Assembly: GCA_046303515.1 (NCBI GenBank)
Contig: JBKCGI010000217.1
Coordinates: forward strand, 1-64,000
Direction: 5' to 3'
Length of the DNA stretch: 64,000 nucleotides
Source of the DNA: M2408 sp046303515
GTDB taxonomy: Bacteria; Bacteroidota; Bacteroidia; Flavobacteriales_D; Crocinitomicaceae
Under the pieces are notes generated by a model. The model saw only the letters and a program-made list of their open reading frames with translations. It was not told the DNA's origin and made no database searches. Numbering within the stretch: position 1 is the first letter of the stretch; each line of letters starts with the position of its first letter. Positions 35,501 through 43,675 of this stretch are shown piece by piece. A program made the translations under genes and the position numbers.

Positions 35501-35933
35501 CCTTAATTGTATAATTTTGATAATCAAATGTTTTTTCCGAACCAATTAATTGCACCTCAGCTTGAGCATTAAACCAAGTCATTCCAATTTCGTCTGACTT
35601 AAATCTATATTTCCCAATTAACTTCTCTTTACTTTTATACTCCTCACCTGAAACCACTGGGGTTGCTTGCCAAGCAGCTCTTTCTTCCTTTGGAATTTTT
35701 TTTGCTTCTAAAAAATTGTAAGAAATACCTTCCTTTCCAAAATAAATTCTTGTAGAACCGAAGTCCACTGCAAATGCAATTTTTCCGGTGCTTGAAGTTT
35801 CATAAGTATCAAATTGACCAACATTTTCTACAAAAGCCTTTCTTTTGGTGTATTCTGTTTTCCAAGAATTGCTATTAAGTGTAGTTTGGGAATTTAAATT
35901 AAATACCAAAAACATAAAAAGTAACTTCCTCAT
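32544..35933 (-). CDS. Giant T9SS type B secreted protein with SprB-like repeats
   Basis: 1129 aa. Signal peptide (KLLFMFLVFNLNSQ), an N-terminal DUF7948-like domain (AFVENVGQFDTYETSSTGK, GKEGISYNF), a beta-propeller-like region (ITAGSTAQIQKINSSGG), then SprB-type repeats (SGGTAPYSYSWTPN, LSAGNYSLTVTDANLC). The C-terminal type B sorting domain reads FVPNIFSPNGSG, YDRWGEVVFS, DGNFKGKPMNSGVFVYKL. Likely a surface-exposed adhesin delivered by T9SS with the downstream PorP/SprF protein. Palindrome site 2 lies upstream. Confidence 0.95.
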   Translation of the reverse strand: MRKLLFMFLVFNLNSQTTLNSNSWKTEYTKRKAFVENVGQFDTYETSSTGKIAFAVDFGSTRIYFGKEGISYNFLEAKKIPKEERAAWQATPVVSGEEYKSKEKLIGKYRFKSDEIGMTWFNAQAEVQLIGSEKTFDYQNYTIKDKSGKYQYYSNVKSYDKICYKNIYPNIDVVYTVHPIIGIKYDLIIHEGADPSQIKMIFDRDLSLKNGEIVLPTAFGDIVDHEPITFYKDNKDNFITSKYVQNGKLVTFELGNYDKSKEIVIDPWVQTPSFATNWDCVWEVEKDGNGNLYVLGGIMPMQVLKYNSTGTLQWTYSTPYDTSNVWLGTFATDLNGNSYITAGSTAQIQKINSSGGPGTIWDNTSPGGLLSSAEFWTISFNCDQSSLIVGGTGGGLLALDARIYDIDVNSGNINSQQAVAIGPMFSIPPNLQEVRSVCSAPNGKYYFLTHDTIGYVNSNFTLCPSNSSSLYTNNNQINFGYKCENYRYDNTGISSIRVDENFVYVNTGAQLQKRSLVDASIISSVAIPNGQLNGGFDGNAVANSGIDLDDCGNIYVGSTTGIYKFNSSLVQQGGLLATSFKVYDVIVSSGGNVIAVGGTGDSNSASRTGGVQSFLAAGACLPLASTCCDATICIPQNVCQNDAPFSLTTASSGGVFSGTGVNAAGLFNPTLAGVGNHTITYTLPCGTESIVITVGSCATLTTCLEDNGTVSVSGGTAPYTWANFESTTISSNDCAACGGIEFFGICTVELPCTLNAQGFVDFGSGLNVTLPQGATQVQVSDNSGAVLVFDPATLNSCSSIPCATITLTTTLLENVDCFGGNNGSATVSATGGTANYSYTWTPGNLTGVSQANLVAGNYTVNILDANNCPGTGTVVISQPNLPLQVDLVSTDDNCSASSGSINATVSGGTAPYSYSWTPNAGNTNLVNNLSAGNYSLTVTDANLCQINASAIVNASATASISINPGSQTISEGSSVQLSASGALTYSWSPSTGLSCNACPNPLASPSITTTYVVTGIDANGCAGTAQITLSIQKNCADIFVPNIFSPNGSGPTLNNAACVFGSCVSELNYTIYDRWGEVVFSTSNVNLSECWDGNFKGKPMNSGVFVYKLIAKLEDGTFINESGNLTLVR

Positions 35934-35956
35934 TTTATTTTGTCTGTAAATTTTGA

Positions 35957-35964
35957 CAAATGTA
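35957..35964 (-). promoter_or_regulatory. -7 box TACATTTG of the 1129 aa protein/porP operon
   Basis: Exact TAnnTTTG match, 23 nt before the ATG and exactly 21 nt downstream of palindrome site 2. Confidence 0.75.
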
Positions 35965-35985
35965 GGAAGTAATAAAAGTGAAAAA

Positions 35986-36003
35986 TGAGGGGTTAACCCC
36001 TCA
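35986..36003. promoter_or_regulatory. Putative operator, site 2 (TGAGGGGTTAACCCCTCA)
   Basis: 18-bp perfect palindrome, identical to the site 1 core, 19 nt past the response-regulator stop codon and upstream of the type B gene promoter. It could double as the terminator of the two-component operon (TTTTT follows on the minus strand). Confidence 0.7.
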
Positions 36004-36022
36004 ATAATTATTTAATGAAATG

Positions 36023-36679
36023 CTACTTGAATTTATCCAAAATCGCTTTGTTTTCAAGTACCCAAACTACTAAACTATTACTTTTAGAATCTAAATTTAA
36101 TTTTTTACATATTCTGGACCTATAATTTTCAACTGATTTAGCTGTTACAAAAAGCAAATCAGAAATTTCCTTACTTGAGTATTTTTGACTCACCAATTTT
36201 AATGTTTTTAATTCTGAATTGGTTAATGTTTTTAACTGATCAATCACTCTAAAATTTGAATTCCCCTCATTAAACATAGTTTTGGAAACGTCTCTCAAAT
36301 CTTTTGATAAATATGTTTTATTCTCTAAAATTGTTTGGATACATTCAACTAATTCTTCAGAAGTGTTGTCCTTGACAAGGTAACCATTTGCGCCATTAAA
36401 AAATGCCATTTTAAGCATTTCAATATCTTTATACATCGTTAAAATGATTACTTTGCATCTAAAGGCTTTTGCTTGAATTTTTGCACAAACTTCTAATCCA
36501 TTTATCAGTGGCATATCGATATCTAAAATAACGATATCCGGGACATTATCTTCTAAATAATCTAATGCGCTTTGACCGTTATCAACTTCAAAGACAGCAA
36601 TTTTGTCAAATGAATTTTCCAAAAGGAACTTTAGTCCACTTCTAAATATAGGGTGATCGTCAGCTAATAATACTTTCAT
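36023..36679 (-). CDS. Response regulator, NarL/FixJ (LuxR-type HTH) family
   Basis: 218 aa. Receiver domain with DD7-8, phosphoacceptor Asp53 in VILDIDMP, Thr81 and Lys103. C-terminal GerE-type HTH (TNSELKTLKLVSQKYSSKEISDLLFVTAKSVENYRSRICKKL). DNA-binding output; such proteins bind short inverted repeats as dimers. Starts within the last 20 nt of the histidine-kinase gene, so the two are co-expressed. It lies amid three promoters that share a palindrome and is the prime candidate to bind it. Confidence 0.95.
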   Translation of the reverse strand: MKVLLADDHPIFRSGLKFLLENSFDKIAVFEVDNGQSALDYLEDNVPDIVILDIDMPLINGLEVCAKIQAKAFRCKVIILTMYKDIEMLKMAFFNGANGYLVKDNTSEELVECIQTILENKTYLSKDLRDVSKTMFNEGNSNFRVIDQLKTLTNSELKTLKLVSQKYSSKEISDLLFVTAKSVENYRSRICKKLNLDSKSNSLVVWVLENKAILDKFK

Positions 36680-38654
36680 TTGTTGTAAATTTTATGTTGA
36701 GATAAAACCCTGATTTATTTTGAAAGGTAATGACAGAATTGGCATCTAATATTTTAGCACGCTCCTTTATGGTCATCAATCCAATTCCACTAACGGCATT
36801 GGAATCATCGAAAAAACCATTACCGTTATCTCGATATTGAAAATTTATATTATTCAAATTCTTAGTGATAATAACTTTTAAAGATTTTGCATTAGCATGC
36901 TTAATCGTATTGTTCACACATTCTTGAACAATATGGTAAATCTGAGTTTTTTCATCTAAAGAAAATGATTCAACTGTTTCATCAATTTCATAACTGCATA
37001 TCAAATTTGTACTTTCCTGCGTTTTATCCAAAATGGTTGCGATTGATTTCATTAAACCAATTTTTGAAACAAAATATGGATGTAGCGAATGGCTGATATT
37101 TCGGGTCACATTAATGGCATCAGACAAATCATTTTCAACAGATTCCAATACATCGGCTTTCCTAGACGTGTACATGTGAACTTTCGATTTGATGATGGAT
37201 AACATTTGCCCTAAATCATCGTGTAAATCTTTGGAAATTCGGGATCTTTCTTGGTCTAAATTTTCAATCAATTTTCTTGAAAATAATTTTTGCTGCTTTC
37301 TGGAAATGTACGAATATCTAAGAATTAGTAAACCAACAATGAGAACAATGATAAAAACTCCGATAAAAATAGTCAATCGCAAATTTGTTTGCTTGATTAA
37401 ATTATCCTTCTTTAACAAGGTGTTTTTTGCTTTTTGTTTTGCTAATTCCTTGAGATCTTTTTCCTTTCCATACAAAATTTGAAGTTGGGCAAATTTGTCA
37501 TCACTGCTTATTCTTGATAATGAATCTTGAATTTCTCGATACTTTTTGTAATAAGTTAATGCCTCTTTGTACTTATTTTGTTTTTCCAATAAAGCTGCAT
37601 TTTGATTGTAAATTTCAGCTAATAAATTTGGATCGGGGTAAAATTTATTATAAAAAGTTGCCGAATCAATGTAATTTTTGGCCTCAGAAAAATTTTTATA
37701 ATGAAGACTAATTCTAGATTTTAGTAAATAAGCTGTTTGAATATAATCATAATTATCAGTGCCTTTTAAAAGTGAAATGCACAATTGTATATTCTTGCTC
37801 GATTCTTCATACATTTGAGCTTGCAAATATGAATCAGCCAAATTCATCAAGGTAACCGCTTGCGTTACAGGGAATCCTAATTTTTTGGCATATATATAAT
37901 TCTTCTTATAATATTCAATTGATATCTTGTGCTTATTTAGTTTTTTATTAATTATGCCTAAATTATTTTGCAAATTAAACACCAAGCGATATTCCTTCGT
38001 TTGATTGGCAAATTGCAATGCTTTTTCAAAATCTTTTAAGGCTTCATTGTTTTGATTATTTTCCAATTTTATCAATCCGATATTGTTAAGCATCATTCCT
38101 TGTAAATAGTGAAAATCATGCTTTTCAGCCAATTTCAAACCTTTTAAATAATATTCAAGTGCAATGTCATTTATTTTTCTATCTTCATATAAAATTCCAA
38201 TTCCATTGCATGCTTCAATTGCATTTTCAAACATTTTATTTTTCAATGCTTCATTTAATAAAAATTGAAAATCAATCTCTGCAGCTGCATTGTCCGTGAC
38301 ACCTTTAATGAATGCGAGTCTTATCTTTGTTCCGTTTATTAGTTTTGTTAAATTGTGTTTTTCAGCAAAAGCAATCGTTTTTAAATAATATTCTTTTGCC
38401 TTTTTATCATTTGAGGAGAAATAATAGAAATTACCGTAATATTGATAAATTTTACCTTCATCTGCATATAATTTCAACTTTTGTGCGATTTTTATAGCTT
38501 TTTTTCCATTGCTAAATACGCTGATTGAATCGTAATAGGTTGCCTGTCGAATTGTCTTTTTTAACAGTTCTAATTGTTTTAAATCTGATTTGAGATTTTG
38601 ACCAAAATAGGAATGTAGTAGTAAAAAAAATAGTATTGAAAGCTTGAACTTCAT
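36660..38654 (-). CDS. TPR-containing sensor histidine kinase (HisKA_3 type)
   Basis: 664 aa. Signal peptide (LSILFFLLLHSYFGQ), a periplasmic array of TPR repeats (about 60-400, e.g. YYLKGLKLAEKHDFHYLQG, EALKDFEKALQFANQTKEY), one transmembrane helix (LTIFIGVFIIVLIVGLLIL), then a HisKA_3 dimerisation region with phospho-acceptor His478 in SRISKDLHDDLGQ. An HATPase domain follows (QECVNNTIKHANAKS, YRDNGNGFFDD, GIGLMTIKERAKIL). Pairs with the overlapping downstream response regulator. The sensed signal is unknown; TPR sensors usually bind a partner protein. Confidence 0.94.
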   Translation of the reverse strand: MKFKLSILFFLLLHSYFGQNLKSDLKQLELLKKTIRQATYYDSISVFSNGKKAIKIAQKLKLYADEGKIYQYYGNFYYFSSNDKKAKEYYLKTIAFAEKHNLTKLINGTKIRLAFIKGVTDNAAAEIDFQFLLNEALKNKMFENAIEACNGIGILYEDRKINDIALEYYLKGLKLAEKHDFHYLQGMMLNNIGLIKLENNQNNEALKDFEKALQFANQTKEYRLVFNLQNNLGIINKKLNKHKISIEYYKKNYIYAKKLGFPVTQAVTLMNLADSYLQAQMYEESSKNIQLCISLLKGTDNYDYIQTAYLLKSRISLHYKNFSEAKNYIDSATFYNKFYPDPNLLAEIYNQNAALLEKQNKYKEALTYYKKYREIQDSLSRISSDDKFAQLQILYGKEKDLKELAKQKAKNTLLKKDNLIKQTNLRLTIFIGVFIIVLIVGLLILRYSYISRKQQKLFSRKLIENLDQERSRISKDLHDDLGQMLSIIKSKVHMYTSRKADVLESVENDLSDAINVTRNISHSLHPYFVSKIGLMKSIATILDKTQESTNLICSYEIDETVESFSLDEKTQIYHIVQECVNNTIKHANAKSLKVIITKNLNNINFQYRDNGNGFFDDSNAVSGIGLMTIKERAKILDANSVITFQNKSGFYLNIKFTTNESIIS

Positions 38655-38874
38655 TCCAAAATCTTTAATTTATTTGAGGTAAATGTAATCCTTTTTGCTT
38701 ATTTTCAAAACTTTTTATTAAAAATAAAATCTTCCACAAAATTTATTCTCAATTCGTTAGCTTATTAATTTCTAAAAGAAATATTCTAAAAAATGTTAAG
38801 CTTTATTTAGAAAAATCATCAAAAATAGGTGAAAATTTAAATGACTCTTTTAACAATATGTCCTCTCTAAAAAA

Positions 38875-41800
38875 CTACATTTTAATTAATTTTTCTCTAG
38901 AAATTATTTCATTATTCGATGTATTTAGCAGCTCAAAGAAATAAATCCCACTTTTCATATCTGGCAGATTCATTGTCAAAATATTACTTTTTATTTTTGT
39001 CTCAGTATTTAAATAACTTACAATTTTTCCATTTAAATCATATATTGAAATTCGAATATTTTCAAGTTCAAATGCCGACAGATCAAGGTTAATCGTTTGT
39101 TCAAAAGGGTTTGGAAAGAAGATGGTTGAGGCTCCATTTTTAAAACAATCAGCAAAAATAATATTAGAAAAAGTAAACGCACCATTGAAATCAACCTGTC
39201 TAATACGAAAATATTTAAAGTCTTTGTTTGATAGCATTAAGGAATAATTGAGCAAGCTGCTACTATTTCCTGCTCCATCAATCTGTGTAACAGGAGAAAA
39301 CAAATCTCCGTCAACTGAGCCTTCAACTACAAAATAATCGTTATCTCTTTCACTAGCTGTTGACCATTGTAATTCTGTATAACCACCTTTACATTCAGCT
39401 TTAAACTCACTTAATTCAATTGGCAAAATACAAGGTTCTACAGTCACTGTATATTGTAAATTTGCCCAGCCTGAAAATGCACATGAACCACCAATTGGAG
39501 TAATAAATATGGCGTATGTTGTGGTGGTTGATCCAATATTTGTTGCAGGAGGATCGTAACTTGGTACAGAAGGAATGCTTCCTGTTACAGAGAGATTGTC
39601 AATATTCCAGCCTGTTGAATGATTCGAGGCATCGGAAGACATGGTAAATTTTATTTTTACCTGCGCTTGATTTGCAGCTGTTGGTAAATTGACTGTATGT
39701 AAGGTGTAAGCTCCTTCATTAACAGCGACGGTCTCCAAGGCAGAACTCCAAGTTACACCATTATCAATTGAAACGTAAACAAATCCTTTATCATTTCCAG
39801 CAGAACATAGGAAACAAGTTGCTAAAAATCTTGAATAACTATAATATCTCAGGACAGGACTTGTGACCCCTGTAAGGTTTATCGTCGGACTTACAGCATT
39901 ATTGACAGCCTCAGTACAGCTAGCTGCGTAATTTCCATTAAGTATGGTTCCTAAAACATTTGGAACATTATAAGCAGTTGTCACTACATTTCCAGAAACT
40001 GGAGCTCCAATTGAAAAATTTCCACTTAGTGTCCATTGATTTCCACCATCAAAATTATCTGACCAGGTAAAAGGAGTTGGGGTTCCACTTCCTGGAGATC
40101 CTACCGCACTCCATCCCGCCACAGGTGCTGTTGTGCCTGTAGGAGCAGTTGCTGTACCATCATAAGAATACCATTGATATGTAAAATCAGTAGACCCTGT
40201 TGCAACTGGTAGTGTTGCCATAATAAAAGCCAAAGGATCTCCTCCAGCACAAACTGTCACTCCAGGACTTTGCACTGCACCTGGTGTAAAGGTTGACAAG
40301 CTTACCATTACGGGTGTTGTGTTAAAAGATCCTGAGCACGATCCACTTAACATGGCAAAACTTGTAATTGGTTTAATTCTGTACCATGTAGTTTGAGTGA
40401 TTCCTGAAACGTTATAATTAATTGTTGTACCGCCCGCAATATCAGTCCAAGGTCCGGTAGCGCCCACAGTTGATTGCTGCCATTGAACACTTGAAGGAGT
40501 TGCGCCTGTAGGATTGAATGACAAGGCCGTGCTACCAGGTGAGGAACAAATCAATGTAGGATTTGCATTTGCGCTCCCAAAACTACCCCCACTTGCACTT
40601 GGATTCATATTAACAACATCACTAGCGTTAAAGACACAGCCATTTCCATCAATTAGTCTCACATTGAAATTGATGGAACCAGGTGTGCTAGAATTATTTA
40701 CATCACTAGTTGTTGTTGAACGAATTAAAGGATTTACAATATTTGCTGATACTCCTGTAGAAGTTTCTGTCCAAAGATAATTGGAATAAAAGGAATAGCC
40801 ACCTGCAACTGTAACACCAGAAATGCGGACATTGTCTAATAGCATTTGTTGACCAGCGCAACCACCAGAATAAAATTTAAACCTAACTTGCACAGACGCT
40901 TGCCCTAAAGCAGCTGCCGGCATTTCAAGTGAAAAATTCATCCATGAAGGACACTGCGTGCTATTTCCTGCTCTTAAATAATTTGGTGAAAATGAAGTCC
41001 AGGCTCCTGCTCCTACCTTATATTCTACAGCCAAGTATTCGCCACCATTTGAATTTACAAATTGCAAAAACCAAAAGTCAACTATAATTCCGGTATAGCC
41101 TACCGTAGAAAAAACTGGGCTTGTACTGTACCCCAAACCTCCAGCGTCTGTAAAACCAGAATTAAAACGCAACATATGAGAACCATCCTGAGGTCCAATT
41201 CCTGTTCCCCCCGGCCCTAAATAGGTGTCCGTTGTAACCATGGAAAGTGCCGCTGCTTGACCACCACAAGTAGAACCAGCATTCGTAACTGAGTTTGTCC
41301 ATGTTCCACCTAAACTTCCTGTAAGAGAATTATCAAAACTACAAACAACAAGATTATTTTGAATAGGGTAGGCATTTAAATTTAATATATCTCCAGAAAA
41401 TCCAGTGTATCCATTTAAATTTTCTGAAGTAACAGTAGCTGAAAAGCTTATCGCTGGAGCTGAAGAAACGGTAATTGATGTTGTTCCTGGACAAGAGCCT
41501 CCAGCAGTTGTAAGCGTATAAGTAGTTGTTGCTGTTGGTGAAACCGTAATTGAACTTGAAGTTGCTCCTCCAGGCGACCATGAATATGAAGTTGCTCCTG
41601 GTGCGGTTGAACTTAAAGTTATACTCCCGCCATTACAAATAACTGGGGGTACATTTGATGAAATTGACCCTCCAACGTTAATTCTTCCCGAAACATTAGA
41701 AGGAATCGCGCATGCTCCAGAACCAGCAACACAATAATAATATAGTGAGCCAGCTGTGCCTGTCGGAGGTGAAAAAGTACTTGTTGTGACTCCTGTTGAG

Positions 41801-42729
41801 ACTCCGCCTACATTACTTGGGTTTGTATTTGAATACCAGAGATACGGACCTGAAGTTGCGGATGCTGTAAGAACTGTTGAAGCTGCGCCTACACAAAGAT
41901 TTTGAGAAATAGTTGATGGTTGAGTCGAAAAAACATTTGTACAAAAAGTAATAACTACCCTTCCTTGGGCGCCTGCACCACCGGTACCATTTGAAGAATT
42001 TGTACCTGTGCCTGCACCACCACCTCCTGCACCATAAAGTGCTCCGTTACCTCCATTCCATGTATTTGCACCTCCGCCTCCTGCACCAGAAGAGAATGTT
42101 CCACCTCCTGCTACACCAGCTGCAGGAGCAACACCTGCATCACCTCCATTGGAAGTATTTCCTGCTGCACCGCCGCCGCCGCCGCCGCGATTAAGCGCAA
42201 TATTTCCGTTTGCTCCATTTCCACCTCTATACAAGAAACCAATCCCACTATTTCCTCCTGCTCCTCCAATAGAACTAGATGAAGTAGATGCTTGACCACC
42301 TAATCCTCCATTTGCACTACAAACAATATTTGAATTGTAAGAAACATAACTTTGCTGTCCAGGTCCACCATCAACAGCATTTAATCCAGCAGAAATTCCG
42401 CCAGCACCAACAAAAACATTGATTGGTAACCCAGGAGTAACAGCAATTTGAACTCTTGAATAAGCACCTCCACCACCTCCACCAGCATAACCGATTGTAG
42501 TTGCAGCAGTTCCACTTGCTCCTCCACCAGCTCCTCCAGCGCCTAAACATTCAACCACTGCATATGTTGACCCAGTAGGCACAGTGAGAGTTGTTGCTCC
42601 AACAGTTGTATAAATCGTTTGTCCAAAATTGTTGAAAAAAATGAGCACAAAAAATAAAACATGAACATATTGCTTGAATTCACAATGGGTAAAATCTTTT
42701 TTTATCTTTTGTCCTAGCTTTAAATTCAT
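38875..42729 (-). CDS. Giant Gly-rich secreted protein with T9SS type A sorting domain
   Basis: 1284 aa from the ATG at 42729; a TTG 15 nt upstream is less likely. Signal segment VLFFVLIFFNNFGQ, a Gly-rich N-terminal domain (about 60-270; LGAGGAGGGASG, GAGGGGANTWNGGNG), Ig-like repeats (SPTATTTYTLTTAGG), two lectin-like beta-sandwich regions (GGEYLAVEYKVGAGAW and SIDNGVTWSSALETVAV), and a type A sorting domain (FFPNPFEQTINLDLSAFELE ... GIYFFELLNTSNNE). Likely a surface adhesin. Promoter with palindrome site 3 upstream. Confidence 0.92.
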   Translation of the reverse strand: MNLKLGQKIKKDFTHCEFKQYVHVLFFVLIFFNNFGQTIYTTVGATTLTVPTGSTYAVVECLGAGGAGGGASGTAATTIGYAGGGGGGAYSRVQIAVTPGLPINVFVGAGGISAGLNAVDGGPGQQSYVSYNSNIVCSANGGLGGQASTSSSSIGGAGGNSGIGFLYRGGNGANGNIALNRGGGGGGAAGNTSNGGDAGVAPAAGVAGGGTFSSGAGGGGANTWNGGNGALYGAGGGGAGTGTNSSNGTGGAGAQGRVVITFCTNVFSTQPSTISQNLCVGAASTVLTASATSGPYLWYSNTNPSNVGGVSTGVTTSTFSPPTGTAGSLYYYCVAGSGACAIPSNVSGRINVGGSISSNVPPVICNGGSITLSSTAPGATSYSWSPGGATSSSITVSPTATTTYTLTTAGGSCPGTTSITVSSAPAISFSATVTSENLNGYTGFSGDILNLNAYPIQNNLVVCSFDNSLTGSLGGTWTNSVTNAGSTCGGQAAALSMVTTDTYLGPGGTGIGPQDGSHMLRFNSGFTDAGGLGYSTSPVFSTVGYTGIIVDFWFLQFVNSNGGEYLAVEYKVGAGAWTSFSPNYLRAGNSTQCPSWMNFSLEMPAAALGQASVQVRFKFYSGGCAGQQMLLDNVRISGVTVAGGYSFYSNYLWTETSTGVSANIVNPLIRSTTTSDVNNSSTPGSINFNVRLIDGNGCVFNASDVVNMNPSASGGSFGSANANPTLICSSPGSTALSFNPTGATPSSVQWQQSTVGATGPWTDIAGGTTINYNVSGITQTTWYRIKPITSFAMLSGSCSGSFNTTPVMVSLSTFTPGAVQSPGVTVCAGGDPLAFIMATLPVATGSTDFTYQWYSYDGTATAPTGTTAPVAGWSAVGSPGSGTPTPFTWSDNFDGGNQWTLSGNFSIGAPVSGNVVTTAYNVPNVLGTILNGNYAASCTEAVNNAVSPTINLTGVTSPVLRYYSYSRFLATCFLCSAGNDKGFVYVSIDNGVTWSSALETVAVNEGAYTLHTVNLPTAANQAQVKIKFTMSSDASNHSTGWNIDNLSVTGSIPSVPSYDPPATNIGSTTTTYAIFITPIGGSCAFSGWANLQYTVTVEPCILPIELSEFKAECKGGYTELQWSTASERDNDYFVVEGSVDGDLFSPVTQIDGAGNSSSLLNYSLMLSNKDFKYFRIRQVDFNGAFTFSNIIFADCFKNGASTIFFPNPFEQTINLDLSAFELENIRISIYDLNGKIVSYLNTETKIKSNILTMNLPDMKSGIYFFELLNTSNNEIISREKLIKM

Positions 42730-42770
42730 CTTTGTAGCAATCAAATTAAATTGGCAATTATTCTTTTCAA

Positions 42771-42778
42771 CAAAATTA
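42771..42778 (-). promoter_or_regulatory. -7 box TAATTTTG of the 1284 aa protein gene
   Basis: Exact TAnnTTTG match, 41 nt before the ATG at 42729 and exactly 21 nt downstream (minus strand) of palindrome site 3. Confidence 0.75.
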
Positions 42779-42799
42779 TGCTAATTACAAATTTGATTT

Positions 42800-42817
42800 T
42801 GAGGGGTTGACCCCTCA
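42800..42817. promoter_or_regulatory. Putative operator, site 3 (TGAGGGGTTGACCCCTCA)
   Basis: Same palindrome with one mismatched pair at the centre. Placed between two divergent genes, so on the minus strand it cannot terminate an upstream gene. It is 21 nt from the -7 box of the 1284 aa gene and 32 nt from the -7 box of the divergent TPR gene. Confidence 0.75.
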
Positions 42818-42849
42818 ATATATTTTTTTAAATACAACGAAAAAAAATG

Positions 42850-42857
42850 TAAGTTTG
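42850..42857 (+). promoter_or_regulatory. -7 box TAAGTTTG of the TPR protein gene
   Basis: Exact TAnnTTTG match on the plus strand, 15 nt before the TTG start at 42873. It contains the TTG at 42855, which therefore cannot be the start codon. Confidence 0.6.
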
Positions 42858-42872
42858 ACAAAAACATTTCAA

Positions 42873-43616
42873 TTGAAAACAATTTTCTTTATTACGGCCA
42901 TATTATATTTCTCCGTAGCTTTTTCTCAAATGATGCCCGAAAAATTTGCAACTTTTTACGACGAATTAGGAATGGACAATTTTGAAGAAAAACAAGTTAA
43001 AATTGACAAAAAAATTAAAAAAAGCCCAAATGAACCGTGGTACTATTGGATGAAAGCCGAAATTTTCCAAATGATGGGTGATGAAGCAAAAGCTATTGAA
43101 AATTTTGAAAAAAGTATAAAAATAGATTCTACTTTTTCAGCTGGTCACGGAAGTTTTGCCCGTTTTTTATATGGCAAGGAAAACCCAAATTTAAAAGAAG
43201 CATTAACACACATCAATAAGGCAATTCAACTTGATGACACTGAAAAATATTACCTCATCGACCGTGGAAACATTTATTTGTTAGCAGGTGAATATGAAAA
43301 AGCAATTGAGGATGCAAACACAGTTCTTAAATTAAATGAGGAAACTTACATTATTGACGCTGTGCAATTGATTATTGAAACCATGCTTGCTCAAAATCGC
43401 ACTGCTGAATTAAAAACTTATCTTGAAAACTTTGATTTCACTTCTTTAGGTGGTTTCATGGACCCTAATTTTGATGAAAAGCTTGGCGATTTATACTTGG
43501 AATTTGGAGATAAAGAAAAAGCGTGTAAATCTTATGGTTTTGCTGCTGATACATATTTAATCGTAGAGGAACCTTTACCTGCAGGCTTGGACGAGAAAAT
43601 TAAAAAATGTAAGTAA
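42873..43616 (+). CDS. Secreted TPR-repeat protein
   Basis: 247 aa from the TTG at 42873, which gives a clean signal peptide (KTIFFITAILYFSVAFSQ). Longer frames run back into the promoter and the palindrome. The mature protein is a run of TPR repeats (YYWMKAEIFQMMGDEAKAIE, YYLIDRGNIYLLAGEYEKAI, LGDLYLEFGDKEKACKSYGF). Likely a periplasmic protein-interaction scaffold. Divergent from the 1284 aa surface protein and sharing the palindrome site with it. Confidence 0.82.
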   Translation: MKTIFFITAILYFSVAFSQMMPEKFATFYDELGMDNFEEKQVKIDKKIKKSPNEPWYYWMKAEIFQMMGDEAKAIENFEKSIKIDSTFSAGHGSFARFLYGKENPNLKEALTHINKAIQLDDTEKYYLIDRGNIYLLAGEYEKAIEDANTVLKLNEETYIIDAVQLIIETMLAQNRTAELKTYLENFDFTSLGGFMDPNFDEKLGDLYLEFGDKEKACKSYGFAADTYLIVEEPLPAGLDEKIKKCK

Positions 43617-43646
43617 AAAAAGCCCTAGTTTAAGTTAACTAGAGCT
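43615..43646 (-). terminator. Rho-independent terminator of the doxX-like gene
   Basis: On the minus strand AGCTCTAGTT pairs with AACTAGGGCT (one mismatch or wobble) and is followed by a run of seven T. The T tract overlaps the stop codon of the convergent TPR gene. Confidence 0.85.
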
Positions 43647-43675
43647 AATAAAGAATATGTTTTTAAGAAATTATT

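Noticed and set aside
31442..36003. The palindromes at sites 1 and 2 as ordinary Rho-independent terminators only
   Set aside because: They could terminate the porP and regulator operons, since T tracts follow. However, the exact 21-nt spacing to a -7 box, shared with site 3 that lies between divergent genes, is not explained by termination.
42111..42299. Open frames on both strands in the Gly-rich region
   Set aside because: They are shadows of the Gly-rich domain of the 1284 aa protein, caused by repetitive GGA/GGT codons.
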